Assembly: GCA_950295325.1 (NCBI GenBank)
Contig: OX485808.1
Coordinates: forward strand, 3,290,501-3,350,500
Source of the DNA: Polytrichum commune
Taxonomy: Eukaryota; Streptophyta; Polytrichopsida; Polytrichales; Polytrichaceae
Length of the DNA stretch: 60,000 nt
Direction of reading: 5' to 3'
The position numbers were made by a program, and so were the translations under genes. The notes beneath the pieces are model-generated. The model saw only the letters and a program-made list of their open reading frames with translations, was not told the origin of the DNA and searched no databases. Positions 36,484 through 48,840 of this stretch are shown piece by piece (the first letter of the stretch is position 1; every line of letters starts with the position of its first letter).

Positions 36484-37419
36484 TAGGTTCATAGCTGGTT
36501 CGACAGAAAATAACTCTAAGAATAGATGCCAAAAATTTTGGAATATTATTGACAGTTTTTGCCGAATATAAAATTAATTATTTTTCAAAATTGCCAAAAA
36601 GTAAGAAATTTTTAGTTCTCACTAGAGTTTTACTTACAGTGGAAGCATATGTGAATTTTGAAAGAGAGAAGGTGCTCCTTTTGTAATCAAGCTCACTTAC
36701 ATTAGTCCACAAAGAATATGGGTTAAGAAGTAGCAAGACTCTAGGTGAGGCTTTTCAAATGTGTTGTACACAAATGTTTGGAGTCCAATTGAGCATAGAA
36801 GATGAAGTTTTATAGAATTTTTTCCAACTAATAAAAGTTGAGAAATCAATCCTTCTTCCACCTCCAACAAGTTTTGTGTCAAAATAAGTCTTTATGCAAA
36901 AGATATGGACAAAACATTGCAGCCGTGTAAAGATCAAAAAATTAAAATGCGTTCATAACAGTTTTTCGGAGCTCATTTGTGCATAGAAGATCAACTTTTT
37001 TGGAATTTTGTTGGTCTAAGAAAAGTTTAGAAATCAAGTAATCTTTCACCTCCAACAAATTGTATGTCATTTGAAGACTCTATACAGAAGTTATGCGTGT
37101 TATAAAAATGAAGTCTAACTCGGTGCTTCACCTCAAAGTTTACATATCCCATATGCATTGTTGAACACAACTCCACTCTACTTGCATAAAGCACAGAGCA
37201 TTCTCAACTCTTCACTCACATCTTACTTGTCATTCAATGCAAGAGAGATGTACAAGATATAAGCTTAAATAGAAAATAGAAAATGAATTTAAGCCGAATT
37301 TTTAAAATTAAAAGAGAAAATTGCCGAAAATATGAATATACTATTATTAGGTGCCGAACCTACTTTTTGAACTTTAATTAATTATTCGGCTAACATGTGT
37401 CGAACCAGCTATGAACCTA
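36484..37419. mobile_element. 936-bp TIR element with internal duplication
   Basis: The first 22 bases (from TAGGTTCATAGCTGGTTC) are the exact reverse complement of 37398-37419. The interior is AT-rich and non-coding. It contains a direct repeat of ~135 bp (36775-36905 and 36962-37095, both reading CATAGAAGAT...CACCTCCAACAA). No target duplication could be fixed, so the superfamily is open. Confidence 0.8.
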
Positions 37420-37839
37420 AGGTAGATGAGACATGCAAATACTTTCCAAAGTTTTGTGGGTAGACCATGAAAGAGTTGAGATATACGTGGAATTAATGCA
37501 TTGAATGCACAACCAACATCCATTCAGTAGAACCTAACTTGTCTTCGTATGGCTACGCAAAGTGCCTTTTTGACCCCCTCTACAATATACACATTTGCAT
37601 GTAAAAAATCTTGCAAAGCAAATGTAGTTTCATTTACATAAAACTCAAAGACGTTACATTTTTTTTAATCAACTTTTGATTGTGTTCAATACCACCAAAA
37701 ATCTCCTTACATCCACCGGATTCTTGATCCAGTAATAGAGGACATACATGATGCATTAACCTACAAAACCCCTATGGTATCTCTATTATAAGCCTATATA
37801 CCAATATGTTTGGAAGGGGGGGGGGGCGGGACAAGAAGG

Positions 37840-38282
37840 TGAAGTCATCCAACCTCCAATATGTCCTTCCACATTTGACAACTAGTTACTCAGGCAAGTT
37901 CTAGGATGTCAAATTAATCCACACATATGGTATCTCCTATAGGCCATTCCACCTATTCAAGTGCAGCATTTAAAAAATGTCAAAATACCAAAGGCCTCTA
38001 GTATCTACTTTAGGCCATTCCAACCAATTAAATCCAACAAGGTCAAGAAAGTTGAGTTCCACAACGTCCTTTGAATCTCCTTTGAGCCTTTACACTCATA
38101 TAAATATAAAGAAGTCAAGGAGGTTAAATAATCCCAACGCCTCAAGAATGTCTTTTAAGCCTTTACATCTACATGAGTTGACTCTAGTCCAAAAGATCAT
38201 GTTGCCCACCGCCTCTAATGTTTGTTTCAAGCTAATACCCAACACCTTTACATTCTCAAGCCTACACAACCCTTCATATTGA
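37840..38282 (-). pseudogene. decayed LRR units downstream of the NB-LRR stop codon
   Basis: On the minus strand, beyond the stop of the NB-LRR gene, several degraded versions of its 24-residue repeat can be read in shifting frames with stops: KGLKDILEALGLFNLLDF, KGSKEIQRTLWNSTFLTLLDL, NGLK.ILEAFGILTFF and NGL.EIPYV.INLTS. The receptor therefore once had at least four more repeats, and its present stop codon is a later truncation inside the array. Confidence 0.7.
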
Positions 38283-41200
38283 TCAAGAGCATTGAAACCA
38301 AGTCATCAATCTTCTCCAGGATCGACTCAAGCGTTTGCCCTTGGCAAATTTGGCCTCCTTGACATCCATTGTCTCAATAATGTTTTCGAAGTTCCTCATA
38401 GAGGTCTTACGCAAGGCCTTTGGTAGCTTCTTCAAGCCTCTACACCACCTTAAGTTGAGGGAGGTCAAGGAGGTCAAGTTACCCAACGCCTCCGGTATCT
38501 CCTTCAAACCTTCACACCGACTTAAGTTGAGGGAGGTCAAGGAGGTCAAGTTACCCAACGCCTCTGGTATCTCCTTCAAGCTTATACAATAACTTAAGTT
38601 GAGGGTTGTCAAGGAGGTCAAGTTACCCAACGCCTCCGTTATCTCCTTCAAGCCTCTACACCAACTTAAGTCGAGGGAGGTCAAGGAGGTCAAGTTACCC
38701 AACGCCTCCGGTATCTCCTTCAAGCCTCTACACCGACTTAAGTTGAGAGAGGTCAAGGAGGTCAAGTTACCCAACGCCTCCGGTATCTCCTTCAAACCTT
38801 CACACCGACTTAAGTTGAGGGAGGTCAAGGAGGTCAAGTTACCCAACGCCTCTGGTATCTCCTTCAAGCTTATACAATAACTTAAGTTGAGGGTTGTCAA
38901 GGAGGTCAAGTTACCCAACGCCTCCGTTATCTCCTTCAAGCCTCTACACCAACTTAAGTCGAGGGAGGTCAAGGAGGTCAAGTTACCCAACGCCTCCGGT
39001 ATCTCCTTCAAGCCTCTACACCGACTTAAGTTGAGAGAGGTCAAGGAGGTCAAGGAGGTCAAGTTACCCAACGCCTCCGGTATCTCCTTCAAGCTTATAC
39101 AATAACTTAAGTTGAGGGTTGTCAAGGAGGTCAAGTTACCCAACGCCTCCGGTATCTCCTTCAAGCCTCTACACCAACTTAAGTCGAGGGAGGTCAAGGA
39201 GGTCAAGTTACCCAACGCCTCCGGTATCTCCTTCAAGCCTTTACACTGAGTTAAGTCGAGGGAGGTCAAGGAGGTCAAGTTACCCAACGCCTCCGGTATC
39301 TCCTTCAAGCCTTCACAGTCAGTTAAGTTAAGGGATGTCAAGGAGGTCAAGTTACCCAACGCCTCCGGTATCTCCTTCAAGCCTTCACAAGAACATAAGT
39401 CGAGCGAGGTCAAGGAGGTCAAGTTACCCAACACCTCCGGTATCTCCTTCAAGCCTTCACACCCACGTAAATCGAGCGAGGTCAAGGAGGTCAAGTTACC
39501 CAACGCCTTTGGTAGCTTCTTCAAGCCTCTACACCACCTTAAGGTGAGGGAGGTCAAGGAGGTCAAGTTACCCAACGCCTCCGGTATCTCCTTCAAGCCT
39601 CTACACTCACATAAGTCAAGCCAGGTCAAGGAGGTCAAGTTACCTAACGCCTCCGGTATCTCCTTCAAGCCTTCACACCCACATAAATCGAGCGAGGTCA
39701 AGGAGGTCAAGTTACCCAACGCCTCCGGTATCTCCTTCAAGCCTATACAAAAACTTAAGTTGAGGGAGGTCAAGTTACCCAACGCCTTTGGTAGCTTCTT
39801 CAAGCCTCTACACCACGATAAGTCGAGCGAGGTCAAGGAGGTCAAGTTACCCAACGCCTCCGGTATCTCCTTCAAGCCTATACAAAAACTTAAGTTGAGG
39901 GAGGTCAAGGAGGTCAAGTTACCCAACGCCTCCGGTATCTCCTTCAAGCCTATACAAAAATGTAAGTCGAGCGAGGTCAAGGAGGTCAAGTTACCCAACA
40001 CCTCCGGTATCTCCTTCAAGCCTTCACACCCACATAAGTCGAGCGAGGTCAAGGAGGTCAAGTTACCCAACGCCTCCGGTATCTCCTTCAAACCTTCACA
40101 CCGCTTTAAGTAGAGGGAGGTCAAGGAGGTCAAGTTACCCAACGCCTCCGGTATCTCCTTCAAACCTTCACATAGACTTAAGTCGAGGGAGGTCAAGGAG
40201 GTCAAGTTACCCAACGCCTCCGGTATCTCCTTCAAACCTTCACACCAACTTAAGTTGAGGGAGGTCAAGGAGGTCAAGTTACCCAACGCCTCCGGTATCT
40301 CCTTCAAGCCTTTACACTGAGTTAAGTCGAGGGAGGTCAAGGAGGTCAAATTACCCAACGCCTCCGGTATCTCCTTCAAGCCTTCACAGTCAGTTAAGTT
40401 AAGGGATGTCAAGGAGGTCAAGTTATCCAACGCCTCCGGTATCTCCTTCAAGCCTTCACAGTCAGTTAAGTTAAGGGATGTCAAGGAGGTCAAGTTACCC
40501 AACACCTCCGGTATCTCCTTCAAGCCTCTACACCACCTTAAGTCGAGGGAGGTCAAGGAGGTCAAGTTACCCAATGCCTCCGGTATCTCCTTCAAACCTT
40601 CACACCGACTTAAGTCGAGGGAGGTCAAGGAGGTCAAGTTACCCAACGCCTCCGGTATCTCCTTCAAGCCTCTACACTCACGTAAGTCAAGCCAGGTCAA
40701 GGAGGTCAAGTTACCCAACGCCTCCGGTATCTCCTTCAAGCCTCTACACTCACGTAAGTCAAGCCAGGTCAAGGAGGTCAAGTTACCCAACGCCTCCGGT
40801 ATCTCCTTCAAGCCTCTACACCGACTTAAGTTGAGAGAGGTCAAGGAGGTCAAGTTACCCAACGCCTCCGGTATCTCCTTCAAGCTTATACAATAACTTA
40901 AGTTGAGGGTTGTCAAGGAGGTCAAGTTACCCAGCGCCTCCGGTATCTCCTTCAAGCCTTCACACTCAGTTAAGTTAAGGGAGGTCAAGGAGGTCAAGTT
41001 ACCCAACGCCTCCGGTATCTCCTTCAAGCCTTCACACTCAGTTAAGTTAAGGGATGTCAAGGAGGTCAAGTTACCCAACGCCTCCGGTATCTCCTTCAAG
41101 CCCGAACACTCACTCAAGTCAAAATAAGTCAAGATGCTTAAGTTGCCTATGGTGCTTGGAAGGGATCGCAAATTCTTGCAATCCCTTATTCTCATTTTGT

Positions 41201-42598
41201 ATAAGAATTTCAATTGTCCAATGCTATCATTAATATCATATAGAGTAGATACGCCTTCAATCACCAAAATTTGCAAATTTATGTGATTGTCGCATTTGAA
41301 CATAAATGGATTTGAGGTCATTTTAAAATCATGATTTCGTTGGCAAATCACCATCAAACATTGGAGATTTTTTGATTGGTTCAAAATTTGATCCAATGAG
41401 ATTGAACCATCAAAACCTTGAAAACCAAAAAATCGAAGCGAAACCAAAGGTTTTGTAGTGTCAAAGTGTGGTTTGAATTCCTTTGTTGGTTCATTGAAAG
41501 AAAGGCATTCGATACGCTCCATAATTGTTTGTGTTCTCCCACTCCATGTTGCATCTTGTATTTTCCACCATCGAGTACCTTCATACATGGCGTCTGTTTC
41601 CACAATCATACGTCCCATATCCCGTAATTGATCATGGATTTCATAGACTCCATGTTTGTCAATCTTAACCAAAGATTTATCTTCGAGATGTTTCAACAAC
41701 TCTTCAGGAGTTTTGTTCACATCTCGCCATAAACGTGATGAGGTCACAACTTTTAATGTATCCATTGGGACCAAATCTTTGCTGAAATGACAACATAGGT
41801 CCAAAAACAAGTTTTTTTCTTCTTGGGTAAGGTCGTCGAAGCTTATCCGTAGGCAATGCCAAATCTCATCGTTATTTTCCAATCCCAACGCTCTTGCCCT
41901 TTGTAGTCTTTGCAAAGCTCGCACCCAAATGCGTAGTCTCTTCAATCCATACAATGTTCCACCCACAACCTTCAAGGTCAAAGGCAACCCTTTACATGCA
42001 TCCACAATTTTCTCGACGATGTCCACCATATGAGATGGAATTTCATATCCTTGATCACCAAAAGCATGCCTAGAGAATAATTTCATATCTTCGCCTTTGA
42101 TGAGTTCATCCAAATCTATACGACCAACATCTCCAAGGTTTTCCACAAGGTGCCAATCACGAGTTGTGATGATCATCTTGTTAGTATGCTTGGCTTTGAA
42201 GATATCAACATCCATCAACTCACGAATTTGCGTATTATTGCCAATGTCATCAAAAACAATGAGAGCACTTTTGTTTGTGATTGTTTGGCAAAGACGGGTC
42301 TTTGCTTGTTTAATGTCTTCCACATCATCGACCATTGCCCCTAAGTTGCTCAAAATTTCTTTGAAAATCTCGATAGTGCCACAATCTTTGTTCTTCATGA
42401 AAGTAAAGCAAATTGCTTCAAATTGACCACGCATACGTTCCATCACAATTTTTGCCAAAGTAGTTTTGCCCATTCCACCCACCCCTATAATGGCCACTAT
42501 GGAGTGTTTCTCCAATGCTTTCGTAACCCTTAGGATTCTTTCTCGCATACCAACAAGCTCGTTTCCTCCCTCCTTTGCACTTGTGTCCCCCTTGTGCT
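38283..42598 (-). CDS. NB-ARC-LRR half of a transposon-split PNL immune receptor
   Basis: An intracellular immune-receptor module: the NB-ARC switch binds ATP/ADP and the LRR senses ligand or modified host protein. From the first Met (42548) the frame has 1421 codons, but it stays open upstream to the insertion at 42598 (HKGDTSAKEGGNELVG before that Met), so the Met is internal. NB-ARC motifs: P-loop GVGGMGKTT (22-30), kinase-2 ALIVFDDIGN (95-104), RNBS-B KMIITTRD (124-131), GLPL (187-190), RNBS-D FLDLCCHFS (248-256) and IHD in the MHD position (304-306). Residues 460-1371 are 38 LRRs, then a short basic tail. No stop or frameshift. It lacks its own start and promoter because of the MULE; any expression would need a new promoter or splicing across 15 kb. 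Confidence 0.88.
38436..41171 (-). repeat. 38-unit 72-bp coding minisatellite (LRR array)
   Basis: Each 72-bp unit encodes LKEIPEALGNLTSLTSLxLxxCxG. The backbone is nearly invariant; only the residues around xLxLxxCxG (the predicted concave face) vary. The first unit (LRSLPSTIGNLSILTYFDLS) is diverged, the rest homogenised. Unit 20 lacks three residues and unit 30 gains three, both in frame. Units 30-33 and 34-37 are a recent four-unit (288-bp) duplication. Because 72 is a multiple of three, long antisense open frames also appear; these are shadows. Confidence 0.95.
42587..42598. repeat. 12-bp target-site duplication, left copy
   Basis: CCCCCTTGTGCT, identical to 57962-57973. MULEs typically duplicate 8-12 bp. 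On the minus strand it reads AGCACAAGGGGG and supplies the codons for HKG at the edge of the NB-ARC half. Confidence 0.8.
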
Positions 42599-42608
42599 GG
42601 ACGAGACT

Positions 42609-42675
42609 TGTATGTGAGCGGTGAGCAGAGAGCGGAGAGCAGAGAGTGGCGATTTGGAGAGCGGAGAGCAGAAAT
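42609..42675 (+). repeat. left TIR of the MULE
   Basis: Starts GTATGTGAGCGGTGAGCAGA and carries repeated GAGAGCGGAGAGCAG words. It is inverted relative to 57895-57952. Confidence 0.75.
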
Positions 42676-43167
42676 GGTGTAAAAATAGGAAATATTCTAT
42701 ATTAAATTTAGAATTTCCTAAAAATAATACAAGAATATACTTAGAATATTCCAGATTATGCCAGAAATAGAAAAAATTTGGGACCTATTTCCGTGGAATG
42801 TGTAGGCACTAAATAAAATAAATGCCTTGAATTTGAAATGGTCTGATTTAGTTTGGGAACCGTGAAGTGCAAAAATGATAGTAAAATTGTGATATAATAA
42901 ATAAGTAGATGATGAAAACCAAGGATGATCCCAAGATGTATAGAGACACATGATACAGTTGAGTATTGTAATCCAACATTTTGAGTTGAATAAAAATAAT
43001 CCATGCGATTGTATTTATTATATTATTGAGCTGACAATCTTAAATTATTCAATGAAAATCTTATATCACTTAGTCTATGTCGTACTCGATTAGAAACATG
43101 GATGAATAGGCACTACTTCATCGATCTATCATGTTGATGGGAGAAAGGGACACTCCTAGAGTAAATC

Positions 43168-46100
43168 CTAGGTCCGATCTAAAGGGTGAGTTAAAATTCC
43201 ACTCTCGAGAATTACTTTGACCTCGTTGAAGCTGAAGGTTGGCGCGTGGATGAAAAGGTCTACATCAGGATTGCGATGGCAGACCTTTAAAAGAATATAG
43301 TAAACATGCTTGCAATACGAGAATTGATTCCGCCCTCGAAAGTTGGTCATTGTCTTCTTGAACGCAGGGCATGTGCAACCCGGGAGGGAACTGATGGTGA
43401 TATGGTATTGTGTCACATCGGGTGGCATCATCGAGTCTAGCGCAATGATGCAGCCATGGCCAGGGTGAGGAATCATTGTGACCGAGCGGAGTTGAGCTTT
43501 GAGGGAGTCCGAAGAGCCCATGGATAGCCGCTGCTGAGGGTTTGGACGGGTTGCGGTGCGCTTAACGAGCTTCCCTTCTCTCTTCCCAGGATACCTGTCC
43601 GCATCTGCTGGCACCGGCACGGAGTCTAGATTTGCCGGAGACGGTGCAGTGGAAAAGAGCCTTCTGGGTGAGACTGGCACTTTCTGCGGCAGTTGGAATC
43701 CGGCCGCCTCGAGGGCCAGGATCTCACATTGCTTGAGGTTAGTGCCAAGTTTCACTGGCCAAACATCCGGAATGCTTGGTCTCTCCTGTTCCGCAGAGTA
43801 TTGAACAACCCATTTGCGCCTGCTACCCTTAACGCACCTATGGATATCATCTGAGCAGAAGAAAAACTCTGTGGTCTCTTTCACATTCCTCCTAGTGCTG
43901 TGCCATAGACCGGTGTACGTAGGGGCAGGGGTTGATTTTGCACCCCTTACGATTCTCTCAGTACACTTCTTTTTGGTGACAGCTCTCTGTGCCCAACAAC
44001 ATTTGGCAGAAGTCTTTGGCAACCGAGCGATGTGCCACTCCTTCACGTTCACCCTAGTCTCCTCGACGGCAGTGACGTGGCTGATCCGTCCCTCGGGGAT
44101 GTGGGACGGGACGACATTGTCGGCATATGGCGCCATGGGTGCAACTTCCGGGACATTGGAATCATCCTCTTCAATAATTATGGGCATGTTAGTGGAACGA
44201 GTCCGGACAACCCTACCAGAGCCACGGGGATGTGAGAAGTTGACCTTATCAGGTCTGTGCGACTCCTCTTCTGCTCCAAGAGGTAGATCTGCTTTCCGTT
44301 TCGTGGACCCGAATACCTCTTCCCCAGCCATGCAAGGCACCCGGGTACAGAACTCTTCTGCTCCAGGCATGTCCATCATGGGGTCTTCGAGGACTAAAGG
44401 ATTACCCGTTTGCTTCGCCCTGCGCTCTGCCAACCTTAGCTTGAGCTCTTTCTTTGTAGGGCCTGTACCGCCGACATCACCTTTCAGGAACTGGTAGTAA
44501 TTGACAACCTGTAGGAAGCCTCGAACGAAGTCGTCCACGGTAGCAACATAGAGGTCGCCGCCGCTATTTCCAGACGCTTGAAGCCACTTGTTGTGTATTG
44601 ATTCGGCGAGATTACATGAAGGCATTTCTGCTAGTTCTCCTTCTGTAAATTTCTGCGTGCACATAGTGGAAGCAATTATAAATTGGAGAAGAGTTGTGAA
44701 AATTACAGTGAAAGAAAAAAAAAACAACAAGTTTTGGGACAACATACCCCGGTCATGAAGCCTCCCCATTGGCGATAACGGAAATGCCAGAATGCAAGCC
44801 AGAGCTCCAGTTTGTCAAGTGCCTTCTCTGTCACTGCCCCGGCGGATACCCACCATGCACGTAGCCCGTGGTACAGGTTTTCCGCTTCGTCCATGGTCCT
44901 CGCGGTCCTATATTGGTGGCACATCTTCTTGTGCTGCTCCCAGAGTTCTTCGGGAATGTATTTCTCGGTATACTTAACCATAGATTGGGTCCAATGAAAC
45001 TGACAGGTTCTCTCCCGGTCATCCATGCGGTCCTCCTTCTTCCCGTTGCCATATATGACCCGAACTGCATTCCAATTGGCTTGGGCGCTGTCGGCCATGA
45101 AACCCTTGAAGTTGGTATCGACAACACCATTCCTCTCCATCACAGCATTGAGATTCTTCCAAAAAACGATCTGGGCATCACAGTCCTCCGATTGCATGTC
45201 ACAACTTGCAATGGTCATGACACGACAATACGTGGAGTCATACACGTGGCATGCCATTGTGGTCCATTGTCTAACCCGTTTCACATGGTCGAACATCATC
45301 CAAGCATTCTCCAGATCTTCGCCGGGCTGCATACGCTTCACCAAGTCTACCCCACTACCAGGCCCGACTTCCGACATCTTGAAGACAAAAACCTTGTCAA
45401 GATCAGCCCCTTGACCAGGGAATTTGTTCTCCTGAACAAAGGCCCATAAACTGATTCCACGGAGTTTGGTGATAGAGTCCATGACACCATACCTTTTGAG
45501 GTATCGGAAGCTCATGACCTTGTTGCGGATGTTCGGGAAAGCCATGTCCTTGCACCGGTCGAATACAGGAACAAGTTCCTCCAGAGTGAGCTTCTTTGGT
45601 GGCGCGTCATCGGATTGAAGAAGATAGTTGCCAATTAGAACTTTGCTAGCCTCCAACACAAGTGCACTCTTGGTAGCCTGAGGAGTCTTCTCGATCTGTT
45701 CTTCAATTAGGCCACTGATCTCAGCCTTAGTGTCTCTGTAGTCGCCCACCCTGACAGGGTGATCGTGAGTTCCAATGTGGATGCACGCTCTTGTGTGGTT
45801 GTTTTTGCCAGCAACATAATAAATTTTCGCTCCACATGTAGCAATACATGTTGGGGGTTCTTTACATACCTTGCAAACAAACGTAGAGTCAGGTGGGGGC
45901 GCTTGATCCACTACAAAGGCTTGGAGGGTACAACCTTCAAACTCTGTCTCGTTGACTTCGAAAATACGAGGTCGGCGGATCAAATATTCGCACTCCTTGT
46001 TGTTGCAACGCAGGTGTCCAACGCAAGCGGAAGAACGGAAGGACAAACCAAAGTCGTTTGTGATGTTGGTGGTGATGGTCTTCGTCCACACATGGCCGTC

Positions 46101-46964
46101 GTAACGCTTGTCCATTCCCTGCATTGACTTGGCCTGTGACCGTGCGGCCGTGTCACTAGCGGGTGGCAACTCAAATATGACGACACCATCGAACTCAGCA
46201 GGAAGGTACTCTACTCTCTCGTGTCTAATCACTGAGTAATCTAATTTTTTTAGAATATTTTTTTTTCCCGGCCTTCCTGCAAGTTGTTTTAGCAATGGAA
46301 ATATGCTAACAGTCTCTTGGGACAAAGGATATACTTTAGGAGCATTCCCACTAACTATAACCTGAGGCGGGGGCTTGGTGGGACTGCCCTCTTCATCTGA
46401 AGAAAGTGTAATTACAGACTGAACTCTAACGTTTTCTACAATTGGCGTGTCGAGACCGGGCTCGAGCTTGACCTTCACATCACGTGGCAGAGGAGTTTGA
46501 ATGGTGCACGTAGAGGAATTACGAGGAGTGAGGATCTCAGTAGACGCAGCCATCTGAGAATCAGTGAGGCCATACACTCGGTAACTACCTGGAGGAAGAC
46601 TCCAAAACAAGTTATTGTTCTCATCTCGCTGCGATACCCGACCAAGGGTGTATGTAAGTTCTGACGTGACAACATCAAAAATATCCTCGTCAACAATAAT
46701 AGTATCCTCTCTGAAGCCGAACCGAATACTCAGACGTTGGGACGTCACGTAAGCTAGACCGTCCTCTTGCATCCGAAAGGTAACTGGGACTCTCACACCA
46801 TCTGCATAGAGGACAACCAACCCCAAGTCTCCAATAGCAGGAATATGAGCCATGATAAGGGGAATGAGCCCTTGCGGCAAGATGGAAATATGAAAGAGGA
46901 TTCTAAACATTGTGGGCCATCTATATATTACAAATGGGCTGCCAACGACAACGACATGATCCAC
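43168..46964 (-). CDS. MULE-type transposase with SWIM zinc finger (two exons)
   Basis: Exons are 46964-44748 and 44652-43168, joined across a 95-nt intron (GTATGT donor, GCACGCAG acceptor) that keeps phase (GGFMTG|KFTEGE). The product is ~1233 residues; a later Met at 46853 (MAHIPAIGD) may be the true start. An N-terminal zinc-binding DNA-binding domain of WRKY/GCM1-FLYWCH style (Cys at 314-377, then HTRACIHIGTHDHPV near 388-403) precedes the MULE DDE core: D576 (YDSTYC), D625 (FMADSA) and CQFHW at 654-658. The CNLAESIHNKW motif opens exon 2, and a SWIM finger (CTCPAF...YCKHVY) lies near the C-terminus. All key motifs are present and the frame is open, so it may be active. Confidence 0.85.
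44653..44747 (-). other. intron of the MULE transposase
   Basis: 95 nt, GT-AG, with a long T run after the donor region. Both flanking frames read into it for a short way before hitting stops or losing homology, and joining them restores the conserved region before CNLAESIHNKW. Confidence 0.8.
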
Positions 46965-48840
46965 ATGATGGATGAACTCTGAACGAAAGCTTCACTAATA
47001 TTTTCAATATGGAAACAGCCGCCCTTGGGTCTAAAAGTGATGGGTAACGCTGTCACGATATATATAAGTACAGCGTGCAAGTCATGGTAGACATTCTACT
47101 CGACAAGCAATTAAATTTGATTATTTGGCGCCGACTTAAAGCATGTATCATAACTAGGTCTAGAGATAGACTTGACGTTTCAAGACAGGAATAGAACGAA
47201 TGACAAAGACCCAATTGGGCATTAAATATAGGACTGTCCCTCGTGCGAACACTTGTATAAGATCTCGTGATACTCAACTCCTTTGTTTTAGAATCATAAG
47301 TTATGGACTCTCGAGTGCCGTAAGATGTGTTCGGTTCAAGGGAGGATTTTGGGAATGTTGGAGTAGACATGCTCTGGAAGGGTGATACCTGACATGCAAA
47401 ATCATATCAAGAGAAGGAAAAAGAGAGGGAAGTTGTATTTCAGTAGCACTAAGGCATTGAAGACAAGTAGAATGGGAAGGAAGAAGGCACAACACGAAAG
47501 ATACGAGACAAATGGAATTAACAAAGTTTCCCTCCCAAACGTAGAACATCTTGCCAGAAAGGTGTGTAAGGTAAGGGTCAATTTGAATTAAAATTGAAAA
47601 TGCAGTGGAGCAGTTACTTAAGTTAGTCATGATCATATGCCAATCCAAATTAGATATATTAATAACAAACATGAGGCTGGATGCCGAGTGACGTACTTAT
47701 AAATACACCAGAGACCACGTGAACCATTTAGTGGATATAAGGGACACCCTAAAGTAAAGTGTTTCTTTTGGAGTGGAAGATTGAAATGGGCAAGGGAAGA
47801 GCATTAACCTTTAAGGAGAAGCTAGAATAAGTTAGTTTAGTTGGAAGAGTATCGTCAAGGTATGGCTATACAGAATATTTCTTCTAATTAGTTTAGTTTG
47901 AATTATGTATTATCATTTGTACTATCATTTTTATTTTTATAAAACATGATATTCTTCATTTTTAGATTACTTCTGAATTATTTCTATAAATGTTATTAGA
48001 CATCCGTGTCCATTCTTTTAATGTTCATTTTTATGATTCCTTATATGTTTATAGCAACTTGACTGTAATAAAAACATATCGACATTATGTGAAAAAGATT
48101 ATGGGATGGAATATTAGTGTGGATGTAATACAGGCGAGACACATACATTGATAGAGTGATGTTCACATAGGAGGGAAGTGTAGAATTTGTGAAGCCGGTT
48201 CAGTTACATGACAGGGTCCTCGCCGATAGAGTTAGTGAAACCAAAGGCGAAGAGGAGGAGGAAGGCATTTTTCTCAAGCAGGAAGCAATTAAGGGCATCT
48301 AGGATGAGACAACCGAAACAACGATATGATAGCTTAAACAGCACAGTCAAGGCATTGGAATTCTCCCCAGACCGCACACGGTCAAGGTCTCGTATACGGA
48401 GAAGCCAGACTCACAGTGGTGAAGACATTGCTAGCAAGGAAGCTGGAGTGGGTACGACCAGACAAGTGGAGATATCACATGATCTATCGAGAATTTGCGA
48501 GACCCAGGTATGAACCTCAAGTCGATGTTAACATATATGCACTAGAAATTAGGGGTTGTATTCGTGAGCTAGAGAAGGCAACAAGTGTGGGCCCGTTGAA
48601 GCACTCGACATCACAATGAGACCGTCACAAGTGGAAGGGAACAAGACTGCCGCGGCAGTAGCCTACCATCGTTCCCCGCATTACAACGGACCTCTGAACT
48701 AGGCTTGCAGGGTTGCAGCCACGATTTGGAGCGGGGGAGTGACTCGAGGGAAGGGCAGTGGTCGCCCCGTGGAGAGGTTTGAGGTGAGAGCCCTGGGGGA
48801 TGAAATTTGAACCTCGCAAATGACTTTAGATGGCTGGTTT
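46965..48840. other. MULE interior with two related small basic ORFs
   Basis: Mostly non-coding. Two plus-strand frames encode similar short basic peptides: KRGKLYFSSTKALKTSRMG (within 47382-47591) and KRRRKAFFSSRKQLRASRM (within 48208-48513). They may be duplicated remnants of an exon or small accessory peptides. No known family recognised. Confidence 0.35.

Noticed and set aside
38335-41127. Series of plus-strand frames opposite the LRR array
   Set aside because: They arise because the 72-bp repeat is a multiple of three and stays open in antisense; the peptides are simple repeats with no known domain.
42549-42598. Met at 42548 as the true start of the NB-LRR protein
   Set aside because: The frame is open upstream with conserved-looking ELVG before RERI, as in NB-ARC proteins, and joins the kinase half across the target duplication.
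43556-46127. Plus-strand frames opposite the MULE transposase
   Set aside because: Antisense shadows of a gene with clear DDE and SWIM motifs.
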